From Arthrobacter sp. B3I9 (GTDB lineage Bacteria; Actinomycetota; Actinomycetes; Actinomycetales; Micrococcaceae), in assembly GCF_030816935.1 (NCBI RefSeq), contig NZ_JAUSYO010000001.1:3038001-3102000 (forward strand): a stretch of 64,000 nucleotides of DNA. Reading direction: 5' to 3'. The notes under the pieces are model-generated. The model saw nothing but the letters and a program-made list of their open reading frames with translations. It had not been told where the DNA came from and ran no database searches. Of the stretch, positions 17,347 to 26,086 are shown piece after piece (position 1 is the first letter of the stretch; each line of letters begins with the position of its first letter). The position numbers and the translations under genes are program-made.

Positions 17347-18466
17347 CTAGGCCCGCTGGTTCGCCGCGCTGCTCAGGATCCGCTCGAGGGCCTCAAGGAA
17401 GGCTGTGGTTTCCGTCTCAGTACCGGCCGTGACGCGCAGGTGCCCGGGAATGCCGACGTCCCGGATGAGAACCCCGGCATCCAGCAGCCCCTGCCAGACG
17501 GCGTGCGGATCTTCAAGGCCGCCGAAGAAGACGTAGTTCGAGTCCGACGCTGCGGGTTTGAGCCCCATCCGCTGCAGTTCCGATACGATCCTGTCCCGCT
17601 GGCGCTTGATGTCCTCGACGTCGGCCATGAGCGCGACTCTGTGCTGCAGCGCGGCGAGGGCCGTTGCCTGCGTGATGGCGGAAAGGTGGTACGGAAGACG
17701 GACCAGGCGCAGCGCGTCCGTCACTTCCGGTGCGGCCGCCATGTAGCCCAGCCGGGCGCCCGCAAGGGCAAAGGCCTTGCTCATGGTGCGCGAGACAATG
17801 AGCCGCTCCCGGCCCGGCAGCAACGTCAGTGCACTGGGCGTTCCCTCGTGGGCGAACTCGTGGTACGCCTCATCGACAATCACGATGGTCTGGCTGGCCT
17901 CGCCCGCCTCATATACGGCCTCCACGACGTCCAGGCCCAGGCCCGTGCCGGTGGGATTGTTCGGGGAGCAGAGGGAAGACGATGTTGGCCTGGGTCTCCC
18001 GGATCTGGCGGGCGGCCGACTCTGCAGTCAGGCCATAGCTGTCAGCCCGGAGCCCCACGATGTACTCCGTGTCGGTCCCGGCGGCGAGCAGGGGGTACAT
18101 CGAGTAGGTGGGAGGGAAGCTGAGGGCGGTCCGTCCCGGCCCGCCGAACGCCTGGAGGATCTGCTGGAGCACCTCATTGGAACCGTTTGCGGCCCAGATG
18201 TTCTCTGGGCCCAGGCCGTGGCCGAGGTACTCTGCCAGCGCTTCGCGTAGTTCCGTGAACTCGCGGTCCGGGTACCGGTTCAAGCCCGCCGCCGCCTCGG
18301 TCACGGCCGCTGAGATGGCCGCGCGGACGTCCGCCGGGACACCATGGGTGTTCTCGTTGACGTTGAGGAGGATGGGGACGTCCAGCTGGGGCGCCCCATA
18401 GGGGCTCATGCCGCGCAGGTTGGTCCGGAGGGGAAGTCGGTTCAGGCGCTCTAACTGGTCAGTCAC
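17347..18466 (-). pseudogene. hisC: Histidinol-phosphate aminotransferase, apparent +1 frameshift
   Basis: Residues from 18466 to about 17980 encode the N-terminal half ('NVNENTHGVPADVRAAI', 'NGSNEVLQQILQAFGGPGRTAL'). Residues from 17925 to 17347 encode the rest in another frame ('IVIVDEAYHEF', then the PLP-lysine region 'IVSRTMSKAFALAGARLGYM'). Removing one base from the GGG at 17973-17975 restores the invariant 'FLCSPNNPTGTGL' segment exactly. Everything else is full-length and conserved, so a sequencing insertion is the most likely cause; a genuine mutation would make the strain a histidine auxotroph unless another aminotransferase substitutes. First gene of hisC-hisB-hisH-priA. Confidence 0.88.
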
Positions 18467-18556
18467 TCCCCTAGTTTAAGTGAGATCGCAGCGGGGCCTG
18501 ACACTGTGACGCCAGGCGCATACGGCTGGAACCGGAATGAGGGTACACCGGCGGTG

Positions 18557-19054
18557 TTACTTGGCCGGGACGAAGAGGGTCTGGCCGGGCCGGACGCGCG
18601 CAGCGTCGAGGTTGTTGAGCTGGACCATCTCGGCGACGACGTCCCGGGGGTCGCGCTCGGGTGCAACGGTCCCGGCGATGGCCCAGAGCGATTCCCCCGG
18701 CTGGACGGTGACGGTCACTGTGGGAGTCACGGACAGCTCGGAAGCCGACTCGGACGCTTTGGCCGGTGCGTTCAGGAACCCGCTGAGCGAGAGGAGCAGT
18801 GCGGCCAGCAGGATCAGGGGTCCGATGAAGAAGACAAGCCGGCCACGCCGGGTCAGCCGGAGCGGGGCCTGCTTGGCACGGGAGCCGCGGGCGGCGGGAG
18901 CACCCTTGCCGGGTGCCGTCCCGGACGTGGAACCGCCGGGCCGGGAAATGCCCTGCTGGGAGATACCGTGCCGGGAGATACCGCGGCCACCGACTGTGCC
19001 GCTCTGGAAATTGCCGTGGCCGAAAGTGCCGTGAAAAGCGCTTGATGCTGACAT
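18557..19054 (-). CDS. LysM-domain membrane protein divergent from lexA (Rv2719c/DivS/YneA-like)
   Basis: A 165-residue protein: a flexible Gly/Ser-rich N-terminus with 'GISRHGISQQGIS' repeats (about 25-40), one membrane segment (about 73-93, 'LVFFIGPLILLAALLLSLSG') and a C-terminal LysM peptidoglycan-binding domain (about 114-164, 'VTVQPGESLWAIAG...GQTLFVPAK'). It faces lexA across a region with SOS-box-like sites. In Mycobacterium (Rv2719c), Corynebacterium (DivS) and Bacillus (YneA) the gene in this position is a LexA-controlled cell-division inhibitor. A damage-induced block of septation is therefore inferred by position and architecture. The start is ATG 19054. Confidence 0.8.
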   Translation of the reverse strand: MSASSAFHGTFGHGNFQSGTVGGRGISRHGISQQGISRPGGSTSGTAPGKGAPAARGSRAKQAPLRLTRRGRLVFFIGPLILLAALLLSLSGFLNAPAKASESASELSVTPTVTVTVQPGESLWAIAGTVAPERDPRDVVAEMVQLNNLDAARVRPGQTLFVPAK

Positions 19055-19190
19055 GAACTGAGCCCTCCTGGACCATACTGTGCCGCCCGGCGTACTCCAC
19101 GTACCTGCCGCCAACCGGCCTTGCTTCGAACATAGAACCGAACAACGCGTTCGCCATGAGCCGCAGCACTGCAAGCCGGCTCCGCGATAT

Positions 19191-19206
19191 TCGAATACAT
19201 ATTCGA
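19191..19206. promoter_or_regulatory. LexA box candidate in the lexA/LysM divergent region
   Basis: TCGAAT-ACAT-ATTCGA is a perfect inverted repeat with 10 of 12 matches to the actinobacterial SOS box. It lies 137 bp before the LysM gene start and 295 bp before lexA. Confidence 0.65.
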
Positions 19207-19257
19207 ACTCTACTGATCCAGTTTTAGCACTTATGGACGAACATTGTCGAGACTCGC

Positions 19258-19273
19258 TAGAACAAATGTTTGA
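19258..19273. promoter_or_regulatory. LexA box candidate overlapping the lexA promoter
   Basis: TAGAAC-AAAT-GTTTGA has 10 of 12 consensus matches. It overlaps the -35 TTGAAA (19270-19275) of the best lexA promoter, consistent with autorepression. Confidence 0.65.
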
Positions 19274-19298
19274 AAAAGGTGCGCGGCTGGCCTACGTT
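19270..19298 (+). promoter_or_regulatory. Candidate lexA promoter
   Basis: TTGAAA (19270-19275), a 17-bp spacer and TACGTT (19293-19298). It predicts a transcription start near 19305 and a roughly 195-nt untranslated leader that contains the three 16-bp repeats. Confidence 0.5.
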
Positions 19299-19342
19299 TG
19301 AGTCACAGGACAGACGCTTCTGCAGTCGGCCGCTTCCGCAAT

Positions 19343-19390
19343 TGCATTTCCTCGGAGCTGCATTTCCTCGGAGCTGCATTTCCTAGGAGC
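19343..19390 (+). repeat. Three 16-bp tandem repeats in the lexA leader
   Basis: Three consecutive units of TGCATTTCCTCGGAGC (the third has A in place of C at position 11) lie between the predicted lexA promoter and its ATG. Apart from this and the SOS boxes, the 446-bp LysM-lexA interval holds no gene that I recognise. Confidence 0.85.
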
Positions 19391-19500
19391 GCTTCTGCGG
19401 CCGATCATCATTAGTTGATCAGCAGGGTCCGACATTCAGGCTGGAAGGTCCCGGTAGCTGCAGCCACAGCAGCCGGACACGATGAAAGGCAACGGCACAT

Positions 19501-20250
19501 ATGGCAGCACAAGCCACCGGCGGCAGGGCACCGCAGCGGAGCCCGCAGTCAGCGAGGCCGCCAAAGAGCCTGACTGTCCGGCAGAAGAAGATCCTGGAAA
19601 CCATCCAGCGTTCGGTCACGGACAATGGCTACCCGCCTTCAATGCGCGAGATCGGTGACATTGTGGGCCTGGCGAGCCTGTCCAGTGTGACCCACCAGCT
19701 GTCCCAGCTGGAGAAGCTCGGCTACTTGCGCCGCGACCCCAAGCGGCCGCGGGCCATGGAAGTGCTCATGCCGCTGACCCTCGACGAGGGCAGCACCGAG
19801 GTTTCCGGCGTCGGGAAGTCGGGCGGCCTGCGCGCCCTGGGCGGCCACTCCGTCTCAGAACTGGCCAGCGCCACCGACACCGCCATGGTTCCGCTCGTGG
19901 GCCGCATTGCGGCCGGCGGGCCGATCCTTGCCGACCAGGTCGTGGAGGACGTCCTGCCGCTGCCGCGCCAGCTGGTCGGACACGGCGAGCTCTTCATGCT
20001 GAAGGTCGCTGGAGACTCGATGATCGATGCCGCCATCTGTGACGGCGACTGGGTGGTGGTGCGCCGGCAGGGCGATGCCATCAACGGAGACATCGTTGCC
20101 GCCCTGTTGGACGATGAAGCGACCGTAAAGACCTTCCGCCAGCGCGACGGCCATACTTGGCTGCTGCCGCAGAACACGCAATACGAGCCGATCCTCGGCG
20201 ACCATGCCGTCATCATGGGCAAGGTTGTCTCGGTGCTGCGCTCCCTCTAA
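19501..20250 (+). CDS. lexA: LexA repressor, SOS regulator
   Basis: A 249-residue LexA. The N-terminal winged helix (about 24-86) has the signature '[15 protein letters not shown]' and '[17 protein letters not shown]'. The self-cleavage bond is Ala138-Gly139 ('GRIAAGGP'), and the peptidase dyad is Ser173 ('AGDSMIDA') and Lys210 ('EATVKTF'). RecA filaments trigger cleavage and derepression; recA is in the same window. A roughly 20-residue N-terminal extension and a linker of about 40 residues are typical of actinobacteria. AAAGG lies about 12 nt before the ATG. Confidence 0.96.
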   Translation: MAAQATGGRAPQRSPQSARPPKSLTVRQKKILETIQRSVTDNGYPPSMREIGDIVGLASLSSVTHQLSQLEKLGYLRRDPKRPRAMEVLMPLTLDEGSTEVSGVGKSGGLRALGGHSVSELASATDTAMVPLVGRIAAGGPILADQVVEDVLPLPRQLVGHGELFMLKVAGDSMIDAAICDGDWVVVRRQGDAINGDIVAALLDDEATVKTFRQRDGHTWLLPQNTQYEPILGDHAVIMGKVVSVLRSL

Positions 20251-20258
20251 AACACGAA

Positions 20259-20300
20259 CAACAGGGCCCGTCCGGCATGCCGGACGGGCCCTGTTGTTTT
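20259..20300. terminator. Bidirectional terminator between lexA and dinG-like gene
   Basis: ACAGGGCCCGTCCGGC pairs perfectly with GCCGGACGGGCCCTGT, followed by TGTTTT. It is a strong intrinsic terminator for lexA; the reverse side carries AAAACA and may serve the converging helicase gene poorly. Confidence 0.85.
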
Positions 20301-20329
20301 CGCTTTTCCGCCGGGCCGCTCCCCCTCGG

Positions 20330-22405
20330 CTATTTCGCAGCCTCCGTTGACGCCTGGGAGAGCCGCTCCAGGGCCGCGACGGCGACTGCCGGGTCGGTCG
20401 TGGGCCAGAACGGCGGCAGGGCTGCCCGGAGGAAGCCGCCATAGCGCTCCGTGGAGAGCCGTGAGTCCAGCACCGCTACCACGCCCTTGTCCGTCGTCGT
20501 CCGGATCAGCCGGCCCGCCCCCTGCGCCAGGCGGATCGCGGCGTGGGTAGCCGAGACGCTCATGAAGCCGTTGCCGCCCGACTGGGCCACTGCCCGGGAG
20601 CGCGCGGTCATCAGCGGGTCGTCCGGCCTCGGGAACGGAATCCTGTCGATGACCACGAGCCGGCAGGAGTCGCCCGGGACGTCAACGCCTTGCCACAGGG
20701 ACATGGTGCCGAACAGGCACGTATCCGGTTCGTCGCCGAACTGGCGCACCAGCGCCGCCATGGTGGAATCCCCCTGGCAGAGAATGCTTACGTCCAGCCG
20801 GGCACGCAGCGCGTCAGCGGCGTCCTCGGCTGCCCGCCGGGAGGAGAAGAGGCACAGCGCTCCGCCGCCGGAGGCGCGGATCAGTTTCTCAAGCTCGTCG
20901 AGTGCTTCGGGCGACATGCCGCGGCCGGGTTTGGGCAAGTGCTTGGCCACGTACAGGATGCCCTGCTTGGGGTATTCAAAGGGCGAGCCGACGTCGACGC
21001 CGGTCCAGCTGGGCGCGCCGGGGCCCACCAGCCCGAGTCCGCCTGCGGCCGGTTCAAAGGCGGAGCCGATTGCCAGCGTGGCCGATGTCAGGATGACGGT
21101 GTGTTCCGCGAAGAGGCCCTCGCGGAGGCGTCCTGCCACGCTCAGCGGTGCGACGTTAATGAGGGCCGGCGCGTCTTCGTCCGGCCGCGAGTATCCCTGG
21201 GCAGGGTCAAAGGTGCTGTTGCGGGAAAACCAGACCACCTCACGGTTTTCGCGGGCCGCAAGCAGCCGTTCGCAGAGTTCCAGGATGACCATGAGCCGCG
21301 AGCGTGCCAGCTGCCGGCCGCCGTCGACGGCGCTCGTGGAGCTGTCGCCCTTGGAATCCGAAAGCGCCGCGCGGCACGCGTCACGAAGCTGGTCCACGCA
21401 GTCCAGCTGCTCGCTGTTAAGGCCGTTGGGCAGCAGTCCGCTGGGGACTCCTGCGATGGCCAGTTCAAGGTTCGATGCGGCATTGTTGAGGGCGTCCACC
21501 GTGATGCCCGTGTGCTTCCGGGCTCCGGACGCGGCCGCGTGGACCATGGCCACGGAGAGCTGCCCGGACACCGCACCGGTGACGCGGTCCTGCAGCTCGT
21601 GCGCCTCATCCACCACCACGACGTCATATTCGGGCAGCACGGCGAGGCCCTCGAAGGCGCTGACAGCCAGCATGGCGTGGTTCGTGACGACGACGTCGGC
21701 GTCGGCAGCGTTCTGCCGGGCCAGTTCGCTGAAGCATTCGGCCGCGAGCGGACATTTCTGGGCGCCGAGGCATTCCATCGATGTGACGGAGACCTGACGC
21801 CAGGCACGGTCCGTGACTCCGGGCATGAGTTCGTCGCGGTCCCCGGTGGCGGTCTCCTCAGCCCATTCCCGGAGCCGGACCACCTCCTTGCCGAGCTGGG
21901 AGGAGGGGCCGCCCATCGCTGCGGCGAAATGCGGTACGGACGTGTCCTCGCCGAGGGAAAAAAGCTGCCCCTCGGACGGTTCCTCGGAGGGGAAGCCGCC
22001 CTCGAGCTTGTGGCGGCAAACGTAGTTGGAGCGGCCCTTGACCAGCGCCACCTTCACCGGGCGCTCCAGGGCGGGGGTGATGTTCTTGAGCAGCCGGGGC
22101 AGGTCGCGGCCGACAATCTGGGTCTGCAGGGCCAGGGTGGCGGTCGAGACGAGGGTGGGCTTTTCGCTCTCGAGGGCATGCGCGATCAGGGGAATCAGGT
22201 AGGCCAAGGACTTGCCGGTTCCGGTGCCGGCCTGGACCAGCAGGTGGTCTCCCGTCTCGATGGCGCGGGCCACCTGGCGGGCCATTTCATGCTGGCCGGT
22301 CCGGCTCTGGCCGCCCATGCCGGACACCGCCCGGTCGAGGAGTTCGATCACGAACTCCTCGCCGGACGGGGTCCCTTGTCCTTCCGGATCCTTCCGGTCA
22401 GTCAT
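20330..22405 (-). CDS. dinG: ATP-dependent helicase, DinG/XPD-like
   Basis: A 691-residue superfamily 2 helicase. Walker A is 'QAGTGTGKSLAYL' (about residues 58-70), and the DEAH box is in 'VVVDEAHELQD'. Four cysteines in 'YVCRHKL' and 'SMECLGAQKCPLAAECFSEL' match the iron-sulfur cluster of DinG/XPD enzymes. The C-terminal motif 'QGAGRLIRTTTDKG' is motif VI. DinG unwinds R-loops and forked DNA. The ATG at 22405 overlaps the hflX stop by 8 bp. No LexA box was seen upstream, unlike E. coli dinG. Confidence 0.88.
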   Translation of the reverse strand: MTDRKDPEGQGTPSGEEFVIELLDRAVSGMGGQSRTGQHEMARQVARAIETGDHLLVQAGTGTGKSLAYLIPLIAHALESEKPTLVSTATLALQTQIVGRDLPRLLKNITPALERPVKVALVKGRSNYVCRHKLEGGFPSEEPSEGQLFSLGEDTSVPHFAAAMGGPSSQLGKEVVRLREWAEETATGDRDELMPGVTDRAWRQVSVTSMECLGAQKCPLAAECFSELARQNAADADVVVTNHAMLAVSAFEGLAVLPEYDVVVVDEAHELQDRVTGAVSGQLSVAMVHAAASGARKHTGITVDALNNAASNLELAIAGVPSGLLPNGLNSEQLDCVDQLRDACRAALSDSKGDSSTSAVDGGRQLARSRLMVILELCERLLAARENREVVWFSRNSTFDPAQGYSRPDEDAPALINVAPLSVAGRLREGLFAEHTVILTSATLAIGSAFEPAAGGLGLVGPGAPSWTGVDVGSPFEYPKQGILYVAKHLPKPGRGMSPEALDELEKLIRASGGGALCLFSSRRAAEDAADALRARLDVSILCQGDSTMAALVRQFGDEPDTCLFGTMSLWQGVDVPGDSCRLVVIDRIPFPRPDDPLMTARSRAVAQSGGNGFMSVSATHAAIRLAQGAGRLIRTTTDKGVVAVLDSRLSTERYGGFLRAALPPFWPTTDPAVAVAALERLSQASTEAAK

Positions 22406-23966
22406 TGCCGATGAACGGATCCAGTTCGGCCGCCAGTCCCTCGCGCACCATGACGACGGCGCGCGTGCCGGCCTCCTCATGGTCGAGGCTGAGGATCTCG
22501 GCGTCGGTCTCGTGCAGCTTGTTGAGCAGGTCCCCGCGGTTGTACGGAATCATCAGCTCAAGCTTCACACTGGGCCGCGGGATGCCTTCGCTGATGGCCT
22601 TAAGCAGCTCCGGAATGCCCTCTCCGGTGCGGGCCGAGACCACCACGTGCCGCGGTTCACGCTGCTTGAGCCGTTCGATCACAAACGGGTCGGCAGCGTC
22701 GGCCTTGTTCAGGACGATGATTTCCGGCACCTTGCGCGCATCGACCTCGCTGAACACCGAGCGGACAGCGGCGATCTGGCCCTCGGGGTCAGGGTGGGAA
22801 GCGTCCACCACGTGCAGGATCAGGTCCGAGTCCGCGACCTCCTCCAGAGTGGAACGGAACGCCTCCACGAGCTGGGTGGGCAAGGAGCGGACAAATCCCA
22901 CCGTATCGGCAAGGGTGTAACCCAGGCCGTCCGAGGTTTCGGCCTTGCGGACCGTCGGATCCAGGGTGGCGAACAGGGCGTTCTCCACGAGCACACCGGC
23001 ATCGGTCAGGCGGTTCAGCAGCGAGGACTTGCCGGCGTTGGTGTATCCGGCGATCGCCACCGACGGCACGGCATTACGACGGCGGTTGGCCCGCTTGGTT
23101 TCCCGGGCCGGCTTCATTGCAGCGATTTCCCGCCGCAGCTTGGCCATCCGCGTGCGGATGCGTCGGCGGTCCAGTTCGATCTTCGTTTCACCGGGACCAC
23201 GCGAGCCCATGCCGGCGCCGGCACTGCCCACCTGACCACCGGCCTGGCGGGACATCGACTCGCCCCAGCCACGCAGGCGCGGGAGCAGGTATTCGAGCTG
23301 CGCCAGTTCCACCTGGGCCTTGCCTTCACGGCTCTTGGCGTGCTGGGCAAAGATGTCCAGGATCAGTGCCGTGCGGTCAATGACCTTGACCTTGACGATG
23401 TCCTCCAAGGAGCGCCGCTGGGACGGTGCCAATTCGGCGTCGACCACCACGGTGTCCGCGCCGGTGGACATCACGATGTCCTTCAGTTCCTGCGCCTTGC
23501 CCGAACCGAGGAAGGTGCTCGGGTCCGGCTTGGCCCGGCGCTGGACGATCCCGTCAAGGACCTCCGAGCCGGCCGTCTCCGCGAGGGCTGCGAGTTCGCG
23601 CAGCGAGTTTTCGGCGTCGGCGAGTGTGCCTTCGCTCCAGAGGCCTGCGAGCACGACGCGCTCCAGGCGCAGCTGCCGGTATTCGACCTCGGTGACGTCT
23701 TCGAGTTCGGTGGACAGGCCCGCGGTGCGGCGCAAGGCGTGCCGCTCCTCGAGATCCTGCTGGTCGCCGTCGTGGTTGCTGAAGTCCTCGTCCGCGCCGG
23801 AGATCGCCTGGGCCTTACCGAGCGCCGGCTTGGGCTCGGCCGCAGCGGGGGCGGCGGCCCGGGCAGGGGTGTCCTTGGAGAGGATCCGGTCGATGACAGC
23901 TTGGATTTCCGCAGGGCTCATGTCCTGGGCTGCTGAATCGGATCCGGTGTTGGGCTGACTGGTCAT
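22398..23966 (-). CDS. hflX: GTPase HflX
   Basis: A 522-residue ribosome-splitting GTPase. It has an N-terminal HflX domain ('LASLAETAGSEVLDGI'-type and 'GKAQELKDIV', 'PSQRRSLEDIVKVKVIDRTALILDIF'), a central Gly-rich linker 'SRQAGGQVGSAGAGMGSRGPGE', and the G domain: G1 'GYTNAGKSSLLNRL', G3 'DTVGFV', G4 'NKAD'. The start ATG 23966 has AAGGAG upstream; the longer ORF is not conserved. It rescues stalled ribosomes under heat or antibiotic stress in other bacteria. It is translationally coupled to the helicase. Confidence 0.93.
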   Translation of the reverse strand: MTSQPNTGSDSAAQDMSPAEIQAVIDRILSKDTPARAAAPAAAEPKPALGKAQAISGADEDFSNHDGDQQDLEERHALRRTAGLSTELEDVTEVEYRQLRLERVVLAGLWSEGTLADAENSLRELAALAETAGSEVLDGIVQRRAKPDPSTFLGSGKAQELKDIVMSTGADTVVVDAELAPSQRRSLEDIVKVKVIDRTALILDIFAQHAKSREGKAQVELAQLEYLLPRLRGWGESMSRQAGGQVGSAGAGMGSRGPGETKIELDRRRIRTRMAKLRREIAAMKPARETKRANRRRNAVPSVAIAGYTNAGKSSLLNRLTDAGVLVENALFATLDPTVRKAETSDGLGYTLADTVGFVRSLPTQLVEAFRSTLEEVADSDLILHVVDASHPDPEGQIAAVRSVFSEVDARKVPEIIVLNKADAADPFVIERLKQREPRHVVVSARTGEGIPELLKAISEGIPRPSVKLELMIPYNRGDLLNKLHETDAEILSLDHEEAGTRAVVMVREGLAAELDPFIGND

Positions 23967-24513
23967 GGTCTCCTTTGAAGGTTCGGCAGTTTCAGAATAG
24001 TGCCGATTGGAAGTCTGCGGGGCGGTATTCGCGCTGGGCTGACGACTATTGGTCAATTCGGTTCTCCTGGATGCCCTGCGGCAGCAGTACCGCGGGCAGG
24101 GTGGGCTCCGTGCGGGAGCGGTGAACAGCAAAGCTGTAGATAAGGGAAGGAACACGGCGGTTGTCGCCGGACTGTGGGACAGTCTTGGGGCTGTCCGGGA
24201 GCTGGACTGGAAAAGCGCCGCTGGACTCAGAAGAGCACTGCTGGACTCCAAGGGGCCGGGCGCCAGGCGGGACCCCTGAAAAGGATCACCGGTTGTGGTG
24301 GCGCACTGAGCGGAAGGTAATTACCTGCGTCGCTGCGGGGACGGGACAGAGCCTATGCTGGCTACTTGGCCCGTGCCGGCTACTTGAAGTTCAAGATCAT
24401 ATATCAATCTTACCAGAACGGTTTTCCGCGCCGGGTCGCCCTGCCCTCCGCGGGCGCGTGAGCTTGCCCACCGGTTTCCCATAGCGGCCGGGCGCCAACT
24501 AATCTGGCCAGTT
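23967..24513. other. 547-bp intergenic region with short repeats and a 12-bp palindrome
   Basis: No convincing gene. Three GCTGGACT-headed imperfect units of 19-20 bp begin at about 24201, 24220 and 24240. A perfect palindrome AGGTAATTACCT lies at 24315-24326. GCTGGCTACTTG/GCCGGCTACTTG forms a direct repeat at 24358-24387. It should carry the promoters of hflX (leftward) and the rsmC-like gene (rightward). Confidence 0.5.
24315..24326. promoter_or_regulatory. 12-bp perfect palindrome, possible operator
   Basis: AGGTAATTACCT is a perfect dyad in the hflX/rsmC-like intergenic region. Its ends and AT-rich centre would suit a dimeric repressor, but no matching regulator is known from this window. 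Confidence 0.3.
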
Positions 24514-25128
24514 ATGGAGTCTGCACACTATTTCAGCGCCCAGCCGGCCGGGCCCTTCACCCGCAAGCCACTGACGGTGGAACTGGCCGGCGAGACCCGC
24601 CACCTGCAGACGTCCTCGGGAATCTTCAGTCCGGACGGGATAGACAAGGGAACGGCCGTTCTGCTGGCCGACGTCCCGTCCCCGGCGCCGCAGGGCAATC
24701 TCCTGGACATCGGCTGCGGCTGGGGCCCGATTGCGCTGACCATGGCGCTGCGGGCACCGCACTCCCATGTTTACGCCGTCGACGTCAACGAGCGCTGCGT
24801 GGCGCTGACGAACGACAACGCGGCGCTCCTGGGGCTGCGGAACGTCACGGCAAGCACTCCGGACGCCGTCGACCCCGAGCTGCGCTACGACACCATCTGG
24901 TCCAACCCGCCCATCCGGATCGGCAAGGACGAGCTTCACGCCCTGCTGCTGCTCTGGCTGCCAAGGCTCGCACCGGGCGGCTCGGCGTGGCTCGTCGTCC
25001 AGAAGAACCTGGGGTCCGATTCGCTTCAGCGCTGGCTGGCGGCCGAGCTGGACGGAAGCTTCACGGTGACGCGGGAGAGCACGTCGAAGTCCTTCCGGAT
25101 CCTGCGGGTCAGGAAAGCGTCCCGCTAG
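24514..25128 (+). CDS. Class I SAM-dependent methyltransferase, RsmC-like
   Basis: A 204-residue methyltransferase. Motif I 'LDIGCGWGPIAL' binds S-adenosylmethionine, and 'IWSNPPIRIGK' is the NPP(F/I/R) catalytic motif of N2-guanine methyltransferases such as RsmC/RlmG, with the following 'GKDELHALLLLWLPRLAPGG' also typical. It corresponds to the C-terminal catalytic half of E. coli RsmC (16S m2G1207) and lacks the degenerate N-terminal domain, which is normal outside proteobacteria. Its 3' end overlaps convergent dapF by 20 bp. Confidence 0.85.
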   Translation: MESAHYFSAQPAGPFTRKPLTVELAGETRHLQTSSGIFSPDGIDKGTAVLLADVPSPAPQGNLLDIGCGWGPIALTMALRAPHSHVYAVDVNERCVALTNDNAALLGLRNVTASTPDAVDPELRYDTIWSNPPIRIGKDELHALLLLWLPRLAPGGSAWLVVQKNLGSDSLQRWLAAELDGSFTVTRESTSKSFRILRVRKASR

Positions 25129-26077
25129 CGACGATCACGGCCGGACCGCTGAGCTCGACGTGTTCGTGGCCTTCCGCGCCGAGGAAGAACTTCACGCCGA
25201 CAACACCGCCGGGCACCCGGACGTTCCAGACATCCGGGGCGCCCTGGCCGGCCCAGTGGCGGATGGCGACCGCCGCGGCGCAGGCCCCGGTCCCGCAGGA
25301 CTGGGTCTCCCCGACGCCGCGCTCGTGAACACGCATCGTGATTGTTCCGACGCCGTCGTGGACCAGCGGCTCGGACGGCACCACGAACTCAACGTTGGTG
25401 CCATGGGGCGGGACGGGGTCCACGTGCGGAGCGGTGAACAGCTGGGTGGCCTCCATTTCGGCGGGTTCGGCCAGCGCCACCACGGTGTGCGGGTTTCCCA
25501 TGCTTACCGAGAGGGCGGGCCGGGCGACCTCGAGGCCCTGGGCACTGACCAGCGAGTCCATGGCGCGCGCCGTCGCGTCCCCCGGAAAGATGAATTCCCA
25601 CGGGCCCATGTCCACGGCGTAGCCGCCGGCGGTACGCACGATCGTCTTGGCGCCGCCCCGGGTGCCGATGGTCAGCGATTCGCCGGCAGGCAGGTCCACC
25701 AGGCCTTCGGTGATCAGGAAGTGCACGAAGACGCGGACGCCGTTGCCGCACATTTCCGACAGCGAGCCGTCGCCGTTGCGGTAGTCCATGAACCACTCGG
25801 CATCCGGGTGTTCCCGGAGCAGGTCCTGGCCCTCGGGGAGCAGCCGGGACGGGACGGCGCGGATCAGGCCGTCTCCTCCGATGCCGCGGTGGCGGTCGCA
25901 CAGCGCGGCCACCTGCTCCGGGGTGACCGACAGCGTGCCCTTCGGGTCCGCGAGAAGCACAAAATCGTTCCCTGTGCCGTGGCCCTTGGAGAACGGAAGA
26001 CCGCTGAGCGCTGCCGTGGTGGCATCGGCGTTCGGGTCAGGGTTCCGGTTGGCGGCCACGGTGAGGGTTTCGTCCAT
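25109..26077 (-). CDS. dapF: Diaminopimelate epimerase
   Basis: A 322-residue PLP-independent epimerase converting LL- to meso-diaminopimelate for lysine and peptidoglycan. The two catalytic cysteines are C110 ('EMCGNGVRVF') and C261 ('TQSCGTGACAAAV'). The N-terminal 'KGHGTGNDFVLLADP' motif is present. The first about 25 residues are an extension. dapA and dapB are also in the window but not adjacent. It follows miaA by 9 bp. Confidence 0.95.
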   Translation of the reverse strand: MDETLTVAANRNPDPNADATTAALSGLPFSKGHGTGNDFVLLADPKGTLSVTPEQVAALCDRHRGIGGDGLIRAVPSRLLPEGQDLLREHPDAEWFMDYRNGDGSLSEMCGNGVRVFVHFLITEGLVDLPAGESLTIGTRGGAKTIVRTAGGYAVDMGPWEFIFPGDATARAMDSLVSAQGLEVARPALSVSMGNPHTVVALAEPAEMEATQLFTAPHVDPVPPHGTNVEFVVPSEPLVHDGVGTITMRVHERGVGETQSCGTGACAAAVAIRHWAGQGAPDVWNVRVPGGVVGVKFFLGAEGHEHVELSGPAVIVASGTLS

Positions 26078-26086
26078 ACTCCAAGG

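Noticed and set aside
19139-19153. CGAAC-AACGC-GTTCG dyad in the LysM-lexA region as a LexA box
   Set aside because: Spacer is 5 instead of 4 nt, so the half-sites are out of register for LexA; kept only as a side note.
20543-22414. 623-codon open frame antisense to the dinG-like gene
   Set aside because: Shadow frame; the sense strand has helicase motifs throughout.
24049-24279. 76-codon ORF in the hflX/rsmC-like gap
   Set aside because: No ribosome-binding site, no family resemblance, and it crosses the repeat units; probably chance.
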